DNA from: Ceratotherium simum simum
Taxonomy: Eukaryota > Chordata > Mammalia > Perissodactyla > Rhinocerotidae
DNA: 64,000 nucleotides
Direction: 5' to 3'
Assembly: GCF_000283155.1 (NCBI RefSeq)
Contig: NW_004454262.1
Coordinates: forward strand, 825,229 to 889,228
Shown: positions 60,940 through 64,000 of the stretch, piece after piece
Layout of the letters: each line of letters starts with the position of its first letter
How positions within the stretch are numbered: the stretch's first letter is position 1
The notes under the pieces: model-generated
Told to the model about the DNA's origin: nothing
Seen by the model: only the letters and a program-made list of their open reading frames with translations
Databases searched by the model: none
Made by a program: the position numbers and the translations under genes

Positions 60940-61085
60940 AATGGTTTGAATCATAGAAAACTGTGGATTTTAGGACCAGAAGGGATTTTAAACCTGGTGA
61001 GTGGAATGGAGTTCATCTCATCCAAATCCTCACATTTTACAGATGAGAAAAGTAAAGCCCCAAGATGTGTTTCCATAAGTCTGTA
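60940..61085 (-). mobile_element. Old MIR/CR1-type fragment, minus
   Basis: TTTAGGACCAGAAGGGATTTT, CATCTCATCCAAATCCTCAC and TTTTACAGATGAGAAAAGTAAAGCC are typical of the reverse of the MIR/L3 group. Family not resolved. Confidence 0.5.
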
Positions 61086-63014
61086 GTCCTATGCAGGAGT
61101 TCTCCAAGGGTAATATGAACAAGTAATTCTGCCACCTCATTCAGACATTTCCATTTAGTTGAATCTGTCCTCACTTGTGGTGTCAGAAGACTTGCTTTCA
61201 CTGTGAGGAAGCAGGCACAGCAGGAGACTTTGTGGCTCCTTTTCTAGTAAACAGACTCATTTTCAGTTTTCCATGATCTTATTCCCTGTGCCTGGGGCAA
61301 AGTTCTCTGAAGCCATGATAACAACCCTAAGAAAATTGTTATCTCCTTACGTGGAAGTTACTGCTTCTTTTCTGTTGAATGATATAGGCAATTTTTTCTC
61401 CAGTACATTAGCTATACTCCTTTGCTATGTTTAATTTATCTTTGAAAAGTTTGACACCCTCAAAGGGGTGAAAATTCTGGCATATTGAGAAGTGTGCCTG
61501 GGCTATAAAGTCTTAGTCGGCATGTAGTAAGTCTTACAAGGTCTACTTCCAGTTAATTCTAAAGAACCTGCCACCTAAAAAGGTCCACTCTTTTCACCTT
61601 TACTAGTCCAGAGGCCCCTAGCAAACCTTGGGGATTTTATTCTGGAGGAGAGGTGTTTAGATCATGTCTTGGTGGACATCCCTATTATCACTTAAAATAA
61701 GGATGATTTAAAGAATGAGGGAAAGTATGAGTCAGATACATCTTGCCAAGGATCATAAGAGACAACACGGAAAACACTCTAGTCAGTAGTTCATAGTAAT
61801 AACAGTAATTAGGAGGATTGTGATGATGATGGTGATACAGAAAAAGTCCACACCAGCTACTGGAAGACAAGCCAGAGCTCAACCTGCCAGGCTGCTGTTG
61901 ATAAAGGATTTATTCTAGCTGGTTCTTGAAGCAACGTTTACAAAATATAAATTAAAACAGAAGCCTCATACTCTCCTTGACTCAGAATCCAGATGCACCC
62001 TGTTTTAGGTGTAAATATCCTCCATTCCACCTGCAAGAGGACTCAACATGAATCCGGGATTAAATTGTTGGAACCTAACTTCTTGTTTATAATTAATTAT
62101 TTCCACCCAATATCTGAAGCCTCCTGCTGGAAGACTTCTCAGTTAAGTAATAGAGCCTCACCTGGGTCTCTTGAGCTTTTTAAAATATCTGTTTACTTTA
62201 AATTGTTGAAATTTCCAGGTAAATGATAGAAGCACAGGTGTGTTAGTTAATTAAATCACCAGTTCTCATTGAAACTCTTTTATGTACTTTTTCCTTACAC
62301 CAGGTGGGTATCGTGGTTCAAATCCAAAAGTTCCTCCCAAAGGATGTCATGGTTGATAGGATTCTGCATTATTAGAAAACATAACACCTAGATGAATAAC
62401 TGCCACATTTCCCAGGGTTTTTCTAGATACCCTTAGTTCATGGGACTTATTCATTCGCCAAGTCACTCCACACTATTGTGTTTCAACATCTTTTATTTTC
62501 CTATATGTTTTCTTTTTGGAAAAGAACATTATTTTGCCATTTTGAGCGCTGCTTTGGGGATGGAATTGGTAATTTATCAAATTCCAAAAAATAGGATCTA
62601 TTAGATTGAGTGGAAAATTGGCAAGAATGTGAGAGAAATCAGACTGAAATTTTTTCCCCTCCCCGTTTTTTTTCTTTTCTCTTGGTAGTGAATTTTTGAA
62701 CTAAAACCAAGAATAACCTTGATCTTGAATTTACTTTCAGAAAAAAAAATCCCATTCATTTTACTAAGGTCAGGTAAAATCACTGATCTGTTTGCTTTGT
62801 TAGAAGAGGTGAGGTGGGGTGCTCCTCCATGACACCAAGAGTGTCAACATAGCTACACTTACCCTGGCTCCAGAACAGTGCCCTCCCTATGGGATCCTGA
62901 GGAGATAAATACACAAGAAGGTGATGAAGGCAAGGTAACTTTGGCCTTAACCAACCCAGAGATCTAATAGTAACAGCAGCAGCAGGAATGAGGGTGTTGG
63001 TCGTAGGCAGCAAG
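61086..63014. other. Unique intron, nothing recognised
   Basis: AT-rich unique sequence; no gene, no clear repeat. Confidence 0.5.
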
Positions 63015-63200
63015 ATTTACTGAGAACTTACCATGTGGCTGGTACCAGGCTAAATGCTTTATGTATACTTTCTCGTGAAAAATTACATAATACAGCACTG
63101 CTTCTTTTCCATCTAGGCCTAAATAGCCTTGGAGTGAAGCAAACTTTTAAAGATCCAGTTTACCCAACACCACATCTAAGTCTGAGATCTTGCAACTCTG
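63015..63200 (-). mobile_element. MIR-like fragment, minus
   Basis: TTACTGAGAACTTACCATGTGGC, CAGGCTAAATGCTTTATGTATAC and TCTTTTCCATCTAGG partly follow reverse MIR. The 3' half is weak. Confidence 0.5.
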
Positions 63201-63639
63201 TTGTGTAGACAGCCTATTAAATGCACACTCCCAGCCATAGGGAGAAATGGAGGAGGAAAGTAAGACAGAGGGCCCTGTGCTCCTCTGAGCCTGGCTGGAT
63301 TGGCCTCCCATGTGGCCTGGCCTCCTGGAGGAAGAGAGAGCATCTAAAGGAAGAAGATGACTGTTCAAAGGGAACAACTTACTGTCTTGGGAAGGAAGGG
63401 AGAAAAGGACAGTGTCTCTTTGCTTTGTTACCGCAAACCAGTTGGGAAGCTCTCTAGAAAACAGGGCACCATCAAATGTCCTGGAATGACCAATGAGAGC
63501 AGCTCTCCGTCCCTCCATCTGCAAGGCATCGAGTTAGGAGAAGAATTACAGCTGGACATGTGAACTTTTCACATAGGCAGCCAGAGCTGTTTTCTCATCA
63601 AGGTGCTATCTCTGTGGACTTTGTAAAGGAAGATACAAC

Positions 63640-63780
63640 ATATTAGTTCTTCTAATAATTAATTCTTTTATTTACATTAATTATATATAATATATTAACA
63701 TAATATATAACACAAGTTATATATTAAAAATATAATTTATATATTGTATTACTAATTAGTTCTTCTAAAAATTACATAGC
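63640..63780. repeat. AT-rich stretch with near-duplicate ends
   Basis: TTAGTTCTTCTAATAATTA near 63644 and TTAGTTCTTCTAAAAATTA near 63756 flank about 95 bp of almost pure A/T (TATATAATATATTAAC-like), suggesting a local duplication or simple-sequence expansion. Confidence 0.75.
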
Positions 63781-64000
63781 ATTAATTTTTTATACTAGTT
63801 TTATTTTTCTCACAAACTCCATAGCAATTGGAGGAAGAAGAAAAAGATTTCTCTTATTTATCAACACATTGTAAAAAGAAGGGTACCTTTCTTTGTATGG
63901 AATATTTGGACTCCATTTGGACAACAAAAGAGGCTGCTGAAAATAATTTTAAATATACTCTGCATTTATGGAACTAAAATATTCAAAACTGATGATCAGT

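Overview
This is a eukaryotic, mammalian genomic window made almost entirely of intron. Nine copies of a tRNA-derived SINE with equine ERE hallmarks (GGCCGGCC-type 5' end, ATCAAGCCATGCTG-like middle, TTAGCTCAGGGC / AATCTTCCTC tail) point to an odd-toed ungulate, most likely Equus. Old mammalian repeats (MIR, L2, MER5-type hAT, MaLR LTRs, CR1/L3, Tigger) fill much of the rest. There are no bacterial genes, operons, CRISPR arrays or free-standing RNA genes.

The only protein-coding segment I can support is one 106-bp exon at 45816-45921 on the + strand. It encodes part of the N-terminal region of the zinc-finger transcription factor GLI3, corresponding to human residues 123-158 (exon 4 in the usual numbering). 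A good acceptor and a consensus GTAAGT donor flank it. The window is therefore about 45.8 kb of the 3' part of the upstream intron, the exon, and about 18 kb of the 5' part of the downstream intron. Neither neighbouring exon is present.

Layout. 1-11.2 kb is mostly unique intron with scattered MIR/MER5 fragments and several conserved-looking blocks. 11.2-24.3 kb is rich in repeats: seven EREs, L2, MIR, two MaLR LTRs and a CR1/L3 piece. 24.3-50.1 kb contains no ERE and holds the exon. Its other repeats are mostly ancient (MaLR, L2, MIR, hAT), plus two related ERV1-type LTRs in opposite orientation. This stretch also carries the best candidates for deeply conserved regulatory DNA: 27.87-28.23, 30.94-31.27, 31.81-32.64, 41.48-42.29 and 48.6-49.36 kb. 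50.1-50.9 kb holds two EREs head to head. 51-64 kb is unique intron with MIR pieces, a 66-bp alternating purine-pyrimidine tract at 55.1 kb and further conserved-looking blocks at 58.5 and 60 kb.

How it fits together. GLI3 introns are known to contain many enhancers for limb, neural tube and other embryonic expression. The unique blocks with clustered homeodomain-, SOX- and TCF-like motifs are the plausible functional content outside the exon. Their regulatory role is inferred from sequence texture and gene identity only; a multi-species alignment would confirm or refute each one.
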